Shown piece after piece: positions 47,189 through 56,225 of a stretch of DNA of 64,000 bases; positions within the stretch are counted from its first letter, which is position 1, and each line of letters starts with the position of its first letter. The position numbers and the translations under genes are program-made. Source of the stretch: Limosilactobacillus reuteri. GTDB lineage: Bacteria; Bacillota; Bacilli; Lactobacillales; Lactobacillaceae. The notes beneath the pieces are model-generated. The model saw only the letters and a list, made by a program, of their open reading frames with translations, was not told where the DNA came from and did not search any database. Location of the stretch: the NCBI RefSeq assembly GCF_003072625.1, contig NZ_CP027805.1, positions 247,001 to 311,000 of the forward strand, written 5' to 3'.

Positions 47189-47217
47189 TTGACAAGTTAG
47201 GGAATGATCGGTATATT
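47189..47217 (+). promoter_or_regulatory. Promoter of the T-box transcript
   Basis: TTGACA (47189-47194), a 17-base spacer and TATATT (47212-47217); the expected start is near 47224. Confidence 0.8.
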
Positions 47218-47223
47218 ATATTC

Positions 47224-47503
47224 AACGATTAAATTTAGATTAGAAAAGTGTTGAAGGAAATAACAATTTGAAATTGGTGACAGAGAATTAGCGGGTGGTG
47301 TGAGCTGATCGAGATTTCTAATTGTTAATCGTTCCTGAGTTACCGGCTGAAACCAAGTAAGCTGAGGTTGGCTGCCATCCATTATTTTGGCCACAAATGA
47401 TTGTTTGTGAATGAGAGGATTGACTACGAGTTGATCAAAGTAGGATGGTACCGCGCAGAAGCGTTCTTACAATTGCGATAAAGCAATGTAAGAACGCTTT
47501 TTT
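47224..47503 (+). ncRNA. T-box riboswitch leader
   Basis: It carries the T-box core AGGATGGTACCGCG (47442-47455) and a terminator GCGTTCTTAC/GTAAGAACGC (47461-47497) plus U-tract. Stem I has a long helix AACAATTTGAAAT/ATTTCTAATTGTT (47262-47274 with 47314-47326), a CAGAGA bulge and a GGGTGGTGTGA distal loop. The specifier is not certain; ATC (Ile) at 47328-47330 is the best candidate, and TGGT in the T-box predicts discriminator A73, which tRNA-Ile has. It controls the hydratase-like gene downstream. Confidence 0.88.
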
Positions 47504-47547
47504 CTTTCTAAATTTTAAGAAAATATTTTGTCTTGGAGGTAATTATT

Positions 47548-48339
47548 ATGACTGAATTAAACGCACGACAGGAAGAATTTGCTAAGGCTCTTTTTGAAGC
47601 TTATGACACTAATACGCCATTAAACGAGGAAGAATGGAAAGACGTTGTTACTGATGATGAAACCGCATATGCAGTTCAAGATGCGGTAGTAAAGTTAAAA
47701 GGAAAGCCAACTGCAGGCTATAAAGTTTCGTTAACTAGTAAAGAAACTCAAGACATGTTTGATGCTGATTCACCATTGTACGGACAACAAGTTGCTGAAC
47801 GATTCCTACAGTCACCAGCGGATGTTGACTTGCAGATGTTAAACGAACCGTTATTAGAGGTTGAATTAACCTTCCGCGCAAAAGAAGACTTGCAGCCTAG
47901 TGATACATTAGAAGATTTATTTCATAAGGTAACTGTTGCGGGTGCCTTAGAATTACCTGATGCACGTTTTGGCGACTGGTTTCCAGATTTAGGAAAATAT
48001 AATGTAATGGCTGATTGTGCTGTTGGTGGTCTTGTTGTATATGGTGAAGAACATGATGCAGATAGTGTATTTGAAAACGTTGACGATGCTGCTAATGTTC
48101 ATGCTGTTTTATTCAAAGATGGTGAGGAATTAAAAGAAGGGGTATCATCAGAAGTTTTGGGCAATCCCTTTAAGTCTCTTCAATGGTTAGTGCAAAAATT
48201 AGCTGAACAAGGAAAAGCATTTACCAAGGGCCAAATGGTATCATCTGGAACATTTGTCTTACCACCTAAGCTCACTGCTGGTAAGTGGGAAGTTGAGTTT
48301 GATAGCGGTTTAGGAAACGTTGTGGTTAATGCAAAATAA
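47548..48339 (+). CDS. MhpD / fumarylacetoacetate-hydrolase-fold family protein (2-keto-4-pentenoate hydratase-like)
   Basis: A 263-residue protein related to 2-keto-4-pentenoate hydratases and 4-oxalocrotonate decarboxylases, metal-dependent enzymes acting on 2-keto acids. GYKVSLTSKETQ, the acidic LLEVELTF (with two likely metal-binding Glu), DARFGDWFP and SSGTFVLPPKL are family-like. ATG at 47548 follows GGAGGT. No aromatic degradation genes are nearby, so the substrate is unknown. Control by a T-box means it is induced when one amino acid is scarce, which suggests a link to amino-acid or keto-acid metabolism. Confidence 0.8.
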   Translation: MTELNARQEEFAKALFEAYDTNTPLNEEEWKDVVTDDETAYAVQDAVVKLKGKPTAGYKVSLTSKETQDMFDADSPLYGQQVAERFLQSPADVDLQMLNEPLLEVELTFRAKEDLQPSDTLEDLFHKVTVAGALELPDARFGDWFPDLGKYNVMADCAVGGLVVYGEEHDADSVFENVDDAANVHAVLFKDGEELKEGVSSEVLGNPFKSLQWLVQKLAEQGKAFTKGQMVSSGTFVLPPKLTAGKWEVEFDSGLGNVVVNAK

Positions 48340-48405
48340 GTGTTGAAAGCAGGTGGGAAAATTGGGTGAGAAATTGCCAACGGAAATTAATATTTTGAGA
48401 ATTAA

Positions 48406-48444
48406 AAAGCGATCTGTGGTTGAGTTAATCACAGGTCGCTTTAA
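48406..48444. terminator. Convergent terminator
   Basis: AAAGCGATCTGTG and CACAGGTCGCTTT form a stem around TTGAGTTAAT, between the hydratase and the CBS gene. Confidence 0.75.
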
Positions 48445-48447
48445 TAT

Positions 48448-49086
48448 TTAATAACTTTGGTGCAAGTCTTCAATTTCTGAAACTTCCAACCCTTTTTTCT
48501 CAAGTCGTTTAACAATTCGTTCCATCTTTTCTTTAGTAATATCAGCAGGCAAGGTGTATAAGACTCGTTTCATTGTCTCGTCTTTGGGATCGAGTGAAAT
48601 GACATTTACGATCTGACAAAAACGAGTGATTTCTTTGGCAGCCGTTACCAGCGCTCCCCGTTCATCGGGAGTGATGACGGTTAGAACATAGCTTCCATTG
48701 TTGACGCTCCAGCCAGCAGCTAGCATTCGTAAAAGACTATTATGGGTTAGTATTCCGTAAAACTGGTTATTGTTGTCCAGTACTGCAATATATGGAAGAT
48801 CACGAATAGCAAAGAAGATAGAGAAGAAAGCGGCATTAATTGAGATAAATTTAGTGGCATTTTTTAATAATACAGTTACCGGTAAATGCATATCTCCATT
48901 TCGTGCCTTATGCCGGTAAAGGTGCATTTTGTAAATGTTTCCCCGAAAAATCTTTCCCGACTTATCCAAAACTGGTACACAGCGGTGGCCAGTATCCTCT
49001 AAGATAGTCAGAGCCTCATCCAATGTCGCTGTTTCTGGAAGAGTTGTTAAGGTTGCTTTGGGTTTGATTAATGAATTGAAAATCAT
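48448..49086 (-). CDS. CBS-ACT domain protein (CbpA-like, possible c-di-AMP receptor)
   Basis: A 212-residue protein with two CBS motifs (residues about 5-65 and 75-130; e.g. GHRCVPVLDKSGKIF and YIAVLDNNNQFYGILT) followed by an ACT-like regulatory domain (YVLTVITPDERGALVTAA). This order matches Listeria CbpA, which binds cyclic di-AMP; binding is inferred, not shown. It is transcribed alone, convergent with the hydratase gene and divergent from pth. Confidence 0.8.
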   Translation of the reverse strand: MIFNSLIKPKATLTTLPETATLDEALTILEDTGHRCVPVLDKSGKIFRGNIYKMHLYRHKARNGDMHLPVTVLLKNATKFISINAAFFSIFFAIRDLPYIAVLDNNNQFYGILTHNSLLRMLAAGWSVNNGSYVLTVITPDERGALVTAAKEITRFCQIVNVISLDPKDETMKRVLYTLPADITKEKMERIVKRLEKKGLEVSEIEDLHQSY

Positions 49087-49291
49087 AATTAACGTCCTTT
49101 TTATCGATTAAGTGCACCAATTATAATAACACATTTCTATCAAAAGGATTAGAAAAAGATTAGAAGATTTATGCTGTTAATTCAAATTAGTATGCTGAAA
49201 AAAGTAACATAGGGTATAATACTAGTTAAAATTTATGCTGGACGGGGAGAGTGACCGTGCGGCTTTTTTGCGTGAAAGGAATGAAAGAACA

Positions 49292-49852
49292 ATGAAAATG
49301 ATTGTTGGCTTAGGAAATATTGGGACGCGGTATGATGAGACCCGTCATAATACTGGCTTTATGGTAGTTGATCAACTAGCACGAGATTATCACCTGGGAG
49401 CATTCACCCACCTAAAGCAGGAAGCAGTAGCAGTTAGTGGGGTAATTAATGGTGAAAAAGTAATGTTGGTCAAGCCGACGACGTTCATGAATGATTCAGG
49501 ACGAGCAGTCGGACCACTAGTAGACTATTATGATATTGATTTGGATGATCTTGTAATTGTTAATGATGACTTGGATATGCCAGTTGGCAAAGTACGTTTA
49601 AAAACACACGGGGCTTCTGGTGGTCATAACGGGCTTGAAAGCATTATCAGCGCGTTAGGAACCAAGAACTTCAACCGGGTAAAAGTAGGGATTGACCATC
49701 CCCAACATGGAACGGTGGTTAGTCATGTCTTAGGTAAATTTTCTAAAGAAGAACGCCCTAAATTTGACCAAGCAGTTGAACAAGCTGAGCATGCATTAGA
49801 AGACTGGATTAATGGGGAAGATTTTGCCAAGTTAATGAATGCTTACAATTAA
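49292..49852 (+). CDS. pth: Peptidyl-tRNA hydrolase
   Basis: Releases peptides from tRNA that drops off ribosomes. The active site is visible: Asn in GLGNIG, His in DETRHNTGFMVVD near residue 21, Asp in VNDDLDMPVGKVRLK and Asn in SGGHNGLESII. I start it at ATG 49292 behind GAAAGGAATGAAAG; an upstream in-frame ATG at 49235 would add 19 non-conserved residues. The Pro usual in GLGNPG is Ile. It is 18 bases from mfd, as in most Firmicutes. Confidence 0.95.
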   Translation: MKMIVGLGNIGTRYDETRHNTGFMVVDQLARDYHLGAFTHLKQEAVAVSGVINGEKVMLVKPTTFMNDSGRAVGPLVDYYDIDLDDLVIVNDDLDMPVGKVRLKTHGASGGHNGLESIISALGTKNFNRVKVGIDHPQHGTVVSHVLGKFSKEERPKFDQAVEQAEHALEDWINGEDFAKLMNAYN

Positions 49853-49870
49853 AATAGAAAGGTGGCGTTG

Positions 49871-52800
49871 ATGGTGCAGATAGAAAATTTAATCGAGAAG
49901 ACGCCATCATTTAAACAAATTACGGCTGACCTCCAACCCAAGCATCATCAATTGATAACGGGGATTTCTGGATCGGCACGAACTGAATTACTAAGTGCTC
50001 TTTCTAAAGAAGGGCAACAACCAATTCTGGTAGTGACCGACACAATTTCCCATATGCAGGAATTAGCTAGTGATTTAGAGAACCTTCTTCCTGCTAATTG
50101 CGTTTACCAGTTTCCGGTTGAGGAGGTTTTAGCGGCAGAAGTAGCAACTAGTTCTCCTAACTATCGTCTTCAGCGGGTACTGGCTTTAAATGCGTTGATT
50201 AATAGAGAACTGGCAGTTGTGGTTGCATCTGCCGCGGGATTACGGCGCAATATTATTTCACCGGAATACTTTGCTCAGTCCTCGTTAAAAATTAAGACTG
50301 GCGGGGAAGTGGATCCAGCTAAAATTCGGCAGCAGTTAAGCGCAATGGGGTACCAATATCAAAAAATGGTTTTGCGTCCTGGTGATTTTGCAATTCGTGG
50401 GTCGATTATTGATATCTATGCCTTAAATACTGATAATCCGGTTAGAATTGATCTCTTTGATACAGAAGTTGATTCGCTCCGGTATTTTGATGCTAGTACC
50501 CAGCGAAGTATTGATAATGTTGAAGAAGTTCAAATACTGCCAGCGACAGACTTTATCATCCCATCGACTGAATTTTCGCGGGTGGCGGAAGCGCTTAATG
50601 CTGAATACAAAAAGGTAGTGAAAGAATTAAGTGCTGATGATGCTGATATTAAACAGCAGGTGGCTAACCGCTTTGAACCATTATTGAACGCGCTTAAGAA
50701 CCAGCACTTGCCTAATGAACTTTTAGAATTTAGCAACCTGGTTTATCCGGCTAAGCATTCCTTATTTGATTATCTTCCTGATGATGGGACAATTTACTTT
50801 GATGATTTGACGCGGATAAAGCAATTTGCCAAGCAGATGACTCAAGAAGATGTAGGCTGGTTTAAAGATAAGGTTGCTCACCATCAATTAACGGATGTTC
50901 CAGATCTTAGCAATGACGTATCGACCATAATAAAAAAAGACCTGCATCCGCAAATTTATGGCGCCCTATTTAAAAAAGGTCTCGGTAATATTAAACTTAG
51001 CCAAATTACCGACCTAAAAAGCAGAACCATGCAACGTTTCTTTGGGCAAATGCCACTACTGAAAGCCGAACTTCAACGGTGGATTGATCAAGGGCAAACG
51101 GTAGTCCTGATGGCTAATAGTCCAGAACGACGAAAGCAAATTGCCCAAACGCTTGCTGACTTTGATATCAACGCAACAGAAACTGAATTAACGAATATCA
51201 AGCCGAATGTTGTTCAAATTGTTGCTGCTAACTTAAACAATGGATTTGAAATGCCGCTTGCTGGGCTGGTTGTTATTACGGAAGGCGAGATGTTTAAGCA
51301 GGTAAAGAAAGTTCATCATCGTCCACAAAAACTTGCCAATGCCGAACGATTAAAAAATTATACTGACCTTAAACCAGGTGACTATGTAGTTCATGTCAAT
51401 CATGGAATTGGGATTTTTAGTGGAATTAAGACGATGGAAGTTGACCATGTTCATCAAGACTACATGATCATTAATTACCGAGACAACGCTCAGATATATG
51501 TTCCAGTAACCCAGCTAAACCTTGTTCAAAAGTATGTCTCATCAGAATCGAAGACACCGCATATCAACAAGCTTGGCGGTAACGAATGGGCAAAGACTAA
51601 ACGGCGTGTCTCTTCAAAAATTGAAGATATCGCTGATGAATTAGTTGACTTATATGCTAAGCGAGAAGCGGAGAAGGGGTATGCTTTTCCGAAAGACGAT
51701 TATCTCCAAAAACAATTTGATGCTAATTTCCCATATAATGAAACCCGTGATCAGTTACGAAGTATTGATGAAATTAAAGAAGATATGGAAAAGCCAAAGC
51801 CGATGGATCGACTATTGGTAGGGGATGTCGGCTATGGTAAAACCGAAGTTGCAATGCGGGCAATTTTTAAGGCAGTCACTGGCGGGAAGCAGGTTGCCTT
51901 CTTAGTACCAACAACTGTTCTTGCCCAACAACATTACAACACCCTCATGCGCCGGTTTGAGGGATTCCCACTCAACATTGCCTTGATGTCACGTTTTAAA
52001 ACGCCAAAAGAGCTCAAAGAGACAGAAGCAGGGCTAAAGGATGGAAGTGTCGATGTCGTTGTCGGAACTCACCGAATCCTATCAAAAGATGTTGAATTTA
52101 AGGACCTTGGGCTGTTAATTGTTGATGAGGAACAGCGATTTGGGGTAAAACATAAGGAAAAACTAAAACAATTAAAAAATAATGTTGATGTTTTAACATT
52201 AACGGCAACCCCGATTCCCCGAACCTTGCATATGTCAATGCTGGGCGTACGAGACTTATCAGTTCTTGAAACACCGCCTGCTGGCCGTTACCCAATCCAA
52301 ACCTATGTAATGGAGCAAAATAGTGGTGCGATTCGTGATGGGATTATTCGTGAAATGCAACGCGGCGGACAGGTTTATTACCTTCATAATCGTGTTCATG
52401 ACATTGAAGAGACAGTGGCATGGTTACAAGAACTTGTTCCTGAAGCACGGATTGGCTATATTAATGGTCAGATGAGTGAAAATGAACTGGAGACAGTCCT
52501 CTATGAGTTTATTCAAGGAAATTACGATGTGTTAGTAACTACCTCTATTATTGAAACGGGGGTTGATATCCCCAACGCTAATACTCTCTTTGTTGAAAAT
52601 GCTGATCGGATGGGGTTAGCACAGTTATATCAGATTCGTGGACGGATTGGTCGTAGTAATCGGGTGGCTTATGCTTACTTTATGTATCAACCTAATAAGG
52701 TCTTAACAGAATTAGGAGAAAAACGGTTGGCCGCAATTCGTGATTTTACCGAGTTGGGATCTGGATTTAAGATTGCGATGCGCGATCTTGCTATTCGGGG

Positions 52801-53410
52801 AGCTGGTAACCTCTTGGGAAAACAGCAACATGGGTTTATCGATTCTGTTGGTTATGACCTTTATTCAGCGATGCTTAGTGATGCGGTAGCTAAAAAGCAG
52901 GGTAAGAAGCAAACTATTCACTCTGATGCTGAAGTTGAGTTAGGGGTTGAAGCTTACCTACCAACGGACTATATTGTTGATCAACGGCAAAAGATCGAAT
53001 TATATAAGACAATTCGCCAAGCTAAGACGGATGAAGAAGTTATTGATATTCAAGGTGACTTGATTGATCGGTTTGGCGATTATCCGGCACCTGTTGGGAC
53101 GCTGTTACTTGTAAGCCAATTGAAGAATCATGCTGATCTGGCAATGATTGCTGAGATTAAACGACAACGGGATAATATTAATATCAAGTTTAACGAACGT
53201 GCTAGCCGCTTGATTAAAGCCCCCGCAATAATTAAAGAGTTAGCTAATACACGGTTTAAAGCGACAATTGGTGAGGATAATCAGCAACTAGCGATTCGGC
53301 TGGTTATTCAACCTAAAATGACAACTGATGATTGGCTTCACCAGTTACTACAATTTATAACGGCTTTAGGAAATGTTATTCAAGCCGATGAAAAAGGAGC
53401 GGAAAAATGA
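49871..53410 (+). CDS. mfd: Transcription-repair coupling factor
   Basis: An 1179-residue translocase that frees RNA polymerase stalled at lesions and recruits UvrA. The N-terminal UvrB-like part is followed by the polymerase-interacting domain (LKPGDYVVHVNHGIGIFSG), then the RecG-like motor with Walker A VGDVGYGKTEVAMRA, DEEQRFG, TATPIPRTLHMSM, and QLYQIRGRIGRS, and a C-terminal TRCF domain. ATG 49871 is preferred, with AAAGGTGG upstream; GTG 49862 overlaps that site. The stop overlaps the S4 protein gene. Confidence 0.97.
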   Translation: MVQIENLIEKTPSFKQITADLQPKHHQLITGISGSARTELLSALSKEGQQPILVVTDTISHMQELASDLENLLPANCVYQFPVEEVLAAEVATSSPNYRLQRVLALNALINRELAVVVASAAGLRRNIISPEYFAQSSLKIKTGGEVDPAKIRQQLSAMGYQYQKMVLRPGDFAIRGSIIDIYALNTDNPVRIDLFDTEVDSLRYFDASTQRSIDNVEEVQILPATDFIIPSTEFSRVAEALNAEYKKVVKELSADDADIKQQVANRFEPLLNALKNQHLPNELLEFSNLVYPAKHSLFDYLPDDGTIYFDDLTRIKQFAKQMTQEDVGWFKDKVAHHQLTDVPDLSNDVSTIIKKDLHPQIYGALFKKGLGNIKLSQITDLKSRTMQRFFGQMPLLKAELQRWIDQGQTVVLMANSPERRKQIAQTLADFDINATETELTNIKPNVVQIVAANLNNGFEMPLAGLVVITEGEMFKQVKKVHHRPQKLANAERLKNYTDLKPGDYVVHVNHGIGIFSGIKTMEVDHVHQDYMIINYRDNAQIYVPVTQLNLVQKYVSSESKTPHINKLGGNEWAKTKRRVSSKIEDIADELVDLYAKREAEKGYAFPKDDYLQKQFDANFPYNETRDQLRSIDEIKEDMEKPKPMDRLLVGDVGYGKTEVAMRAIFKAVTGGKQVAFLVPTTVLAQQHYNTLMRRFEGFPLNIALMSRFKTPKELKETEAGLKDGSVDVVVGTHRILSKDVEFKDLGLLIVDEEQRFGVKHKEKLKQLKNNVDVLTLTATPIPRTLHMSMLGVRDLSVLETPPAGRYPIQTYVMEQNSGAIRDGIIREMQRGGQVYYLHNRVHDIEETVAWLQELVPEARIGYINGQMSENELETVLYEFIQGNYDVLVTTSIIETGVDIPNANTLFVENADRMGLAQLYQIRGRIGRSNRVAYAYFMYQPNKVLTELGEKRLAAIRDFTELGSGFKIAMRDLAIRGAGNLLGKQQHGFIDSVGYDLYSAMLSDAVAKKQGKKQTIHSDAEVELGVEAYLPTDYIVDQRQKIELYKTIRQAKTDEEVIDIQGDLIDRFGDYPAPVGTLLLVSQLKNHADLAMIAEIKRQRDNINIKFNERASRLIKAPAIIKELANTRFKATIGEDNQQLAIRLVIQPKMTTDDWLHQLLQFITALGNVIQADEKGAEK

Positions 53411-53679
53411 GATTAGATAAATTTTTAAAAGTATCACGAATTATTAAACGTCGATCAATCGCTAAGGAAATCGCGGATCAAGGACGGATCTTAATTAATG
53501 GGCAACCAGCAAAATCATCCAGTCGGGTAGCGGTTGGTGATACTTTAACAATTAAGTTTGGTAATAAGACAGAAACGGTTAAAATTAATCGAATTGTTGA
53601 AACGACGAAAAAGAGTGAAGCGGAAGATATGTATGAAATTGTCGATGAAATTTATGCGGAATCTTTTGACCAACTATAA
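53407..53679 (+). CDS. rqcP: S4-domain RNA-binding protein RqcP (YabO)
   Basis: A 90-residue protein almost wholly an S4 domain: MRLDKFLKVSRIIKRRSIAKE, GRILINGQPAKSS and VGDTLTIKFG. RqcP works with RqcH in ribosome-associated quality control, stabilising peptidyl-tRNA while alanine tails are added. It overlaps mfd by 4 bases (ATGA). Its closeness to pth, another peptidyl-tRNA factor, fits the conserved pth-mfd-yabO order. Confidence 0.94.
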   Translation: MRLDKFLKVSRIIKRRSIAKEIADQGRILINGQPAKSSSRVAVGDTLTIKFGNKTETVKINRIVETTKKSEAEDMYEIVDEIYAESFDQL

Positions 53680-53713
53680 TGTCTTCTGAGATATAAAAAA
53701 GTTGATAATTATA

Positions 53714-53743
53714 TAGACATTCTCTGCGGTAACTTGCTATACT
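53714..53743 (+). promoter_or_regulatory. Promoter of divIC
   Basis: TAGACA (53714-53719) and an extended -10 TGCTATACT (TATACT at 53738-53743), with an 18-base spacer. Confidence 0.6.
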
Positions 53744-53779
53744 TAAAGCGTGATAAGTTAAAATGGAGGGGAATGTCAG

Positions 53780-54136
53780 ATGAAAGGACAATCTGATAGC
53801 AAAATTTCACAATTAAATACCCCATATGCCCGCCAGGTTTCGAATCAAAAAACATATAATCGGCATGTGCATAAGCGCCGTTGTCAGCGGATTATTGCTG
53901 TTTTTTTGGTTATATTCTTAATCTTTGGAATTCAGATATTTCAAAGCAAACGGACATTAGCGGATATTAATGGTAATATTCGACAAGCACAATCACAATT
54001 AACAAAACAAAAACAAAAGAATCAACAATTACAACGTCAGATTAAGATGTTACATAATCCCGAATACATCCAACAGGTTATTCGTGCCAAGTATAATTAC
54101 TCTAAAAAAGGCGAGACGATCTATAATTTGAACTAA
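53780..54136 (+). CDS. divIC: Cell division protein DivIC (septum formation initiator family)
   Basis: A 118-residue bitopic membrane protein of the divisome. A basic cytoplasmic N-terminus (about 38 residues) is followed by one span (IIAVFLVIFLIFGIQIF), then an extracellular coiled coil (ADINGNIRQAQSQLTKQKQ...) and the conserved NPEYIQQVIRAKYNYSKKGE. DivIC complexes with FtsL and DivIB to activate septal wall synthesis. It lies between yabO and yabR, as in B. subtilis. ATG at 53780 behind GGAGGGGA. Confidence 0.94.
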   Translation: MKGQSDSKISQLNTPYARQVSNQKTYNRHVHKRRCQRIIAVFLVIFLIFGIQIFQSKRTLADINGNIRQAQSQLTKQKQKNQQLQRQIKMLHNPEYIQQVIRAKYNYSKKGETIYNLN

Positions 54137-54334
54137 TGATCACAAAATTAGCTCAATAAGATGTTTTTAGTAGGGTTAGAATATTTTAAATGTTAAAATT
54201 AAGAATGTAATTGGGTGATTTTCAACTTAATTTTTTAATGAGAAGATTAGTTATTTTCATACGTTTTCAAGATGAAGTTATGATATACTCAAATACAAAA
54301 AATATGAGATGGTTCAGGAGGATCTATAGGTTTC

Positions 54335-54829
54335 ATGGCAATTGAAGTTGGAGCAAAGGTTTCAGGTAAAGTTTCAGGAATCACTAATTTTGGTGCATTC
54401 GTTGATTTAGATGATAATCAGACAGGGCTAGTACATATCAGTCAAATCTCTGATAAATATATCAAGGACGTTCATGATGTATTGGCTGTTGGGGATGAAG
54501 TTACAGCAAAAGTAACACGGATTGGTGATGACGGTAAGATTGCTCTTTCAATCAAGGCCGCAGCTCCTCGTGAACATCAAGATCATCATGAAAATAACCA
54601 TCATCGTGAAAATAATCACCGGGATTTTCATCACGAACGGAATAACAATTTCCGTGGCCACAATGATAACTTCCGTGGCGGTTTTAGCGGTCGCCACCAT
54701 AACAGTCACCAACACGAAGACTTTAATGACATGTTAGCTGGCTACCTAAAGGAAAGTGAATCACGTTTATCTACTTTAAAGCGTCAAACTGATGGTAAGC
54801 GTGGTGGCCGTGGTGGTCGTCGGAGTTAA
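54335..54829 (+). CDS. S1 RNA-binding domain protein (YabR-like)
   Basis: A 164-residue protein with an N-terminal S1 domain (residues about 4-74; VSGKVSGITNFGAFVDL and TGLVHISQISDKYI) and a low-complexity tail rich in His, Asn, Arg and Gly (repeats of HHENNHHREN and FRGHNDNFRGG). It resembles B. subtilis YabR and general-stress S1 proteins that bind ribosomes or mRNA. The stop lies just before the tilS start, so the two are coupled. Confidence 0.9.
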   Translation: MAIEVGAKVSGKVSGITNFGAFVDLDDNQTGLVHISQISDKYIKDVHDVLAVGDEVTAKVTRIGDDGKIALSIKAAAPREHQDHHENNHHRENNHRDFHHERNNNFRGHNDNFRGGFSGRHHNSHQHEDFNDMLAGYLKESESRLSTLKRQTDGKRGGRGGRRS

Positions 54830-54830
54830 T

Positions 54831-56225
54831 ATGACGGATTTACAACAAGCATTTGAGCGACACCTAGTAAGGAGTCGCTTTTTTGCTACCCAGGATAAGG
54901 TAGTAGTTGCCGTTTCAACCGGGATCGATTCGATGGTTCTTTTAGATCTCTTGCAGCACCTGCCGTTAAAGGAGCGCCCCCAGATTATCGTTGCCCATAT
55001 GAACCATGAATTACGAAAGCAAAGCCAGCTTGAAGAACGGTTTATTCGGCAATATTGTAAACAAAACGATTTAAAACTAGCAGTTGCACACTGGCCACAA
55101 AATCTTCATCCCCAGACCGGAGTCGAAAACGCTGCCCGTCAAGCACGCTACCAATTTTTTCGGGAAGTGATGAAAGATAATCAAGCAAGGATCCTGCTAA
55201 CGGCACACCACCAAAATGATTTAGCAGAAACGATGCTGATGAAGATGACTCGTGGTGGGCAGCTGAGTCAATTAGTGGGAATACGGGATCGGCGCCCGTT
55301 TGCTTCTGGAACCTTAATTCGACCACTTTTGCCCTTTAGCAAACAGCAGTTAAAGAAATATGCTTTACAGCACCATCTTAAGTGGTATGAGGATAAGACG
55401 AATAAAGACTTGAACATTCAACGGAATCGATTTCGGCATGCGATAATTCCAATGCTTGAAGAAGAAAATCCCCAGTTACTTTCTCACCTCGAAAGCTATC
55501 ATCAACAGTTAACGGATCTTCTTGCTTGGCGTGATCAAGCAGTTGCAGATCAATTAGCAGCATGTGTTGATCAACAAGGAAGGATGATCCTGGCAAGGTT
55601 AGCGAAAAACAAGAAAATTATTCGAAAAGAAATTTTACGACAATGGTTTAATCAACAAGGAATGTATGATATTAAGGACCAGCAACTTGATGAACTTTTG
55701 CAGTCCTTAGAAAACAAGAAAAAGCCGCAGCAAACTATTAAGTTACCTCACCAATATATTCTTGAAAAAGACTACGCTACTTGTGCGCTAAAAAAATTGG
55801 ATAATCCGCTTGAGAACCTACAAAAGCCCCAAGATCATGTGATAAAATTGGAACAATGGTATCAAGTAGATTCAATAAAGTTAATGGCAGTGTCAGCTGA
55901 AAAATCTTTCTTTAAGGATGAAGAGCAGGTGGTTTCGCAATGGCTTGCTCCTGATCAATTTCCGCTGCGGCTACGGCAATGGCGACAAAAAGATCGTATT
56001 CGCTTAAAAAATGGCCATCACCAGTTAGTCAAACGGGTTCTAATCAACCAAAAAGTTTCCCGAAAACAGCGTGACCAGCAAATGGTCCTGGTTGATGCGC
56101 ATGACGAGGTTGTCTGGATAGTTAATCAAAAGTGGAGTTGGCTTGAACGGCCAACCGGCTATCAGCTGACATGGCAGTCATGTTTTATTGGAATAAAAAG
56201 TAAGGAGAAGAAAGTAAATGAATAA
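54831..56225 (+). CDS. tilS: tRNA(Ile)-lysidine synthase
   Basis: Modifies C34 of tRNA-Ile(CAU) to lysidine so that it reads AUA. The PP-loop reads VVAVSTGIDSMVLLDLL near residue 24, with Thr in place of the first usual Gly of SGGxDS. IVAHMNHELRK, LLTAHHQNDLAETMLM and the C-terminal TilS domain follow. I start it at ATG 54831 behind CGGAG; an in-frame earlier start at 54792 would run through the yabR tail. It overlaps hpt by 8 bases, the standard tilS-hpt-ftsH order. Confidence 0.95.
   Translation: MTDLQQAFERHLVRSRFFATQDKVVVAVSTGIDSMVLLDLLQHLPLKERPQIIVAHMNHELRKQSQLEERFIRQYCKQNDLKLAVAHWPQNLHPQTGVENAARQARYQFFREVMKDNQARILLTAHHQNDLAETMLMKMTRGGQLSQLVGIRDRRPFASGTLIRPLLPFSKQQLKKYALQHHLKWYEDKTNKDLNIQRNRFRHAIIPMLEEENPQLLSHLESYHQQLTDLLAWRDQAVADQLAACVDQQGRMILARLAKNKKIIRKEILRQWFNQQGMYDIKDQQLDELLQSLENKKKPQQTIKLPHQYILEKDYATCALKKLDNPLENLQKPQDHVIKLEQWYQVDSIKLMAVSAEKSFFKDEEQVVSQWLAPDQFPLRLRQWRQKDRIRLKNGHHQLVKRVLINQKVSRKQRDQQMVLVDAHDEVVWIVNQKWSWLERPTGYQLTWQSCFIGIKSKEKKVNE

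Noticed and set aside
49235-49291. N-terminal extension of pth
   Set aside because: The extra 19 residues are not family-like, and ATG 49292 has a proper ribosome site.
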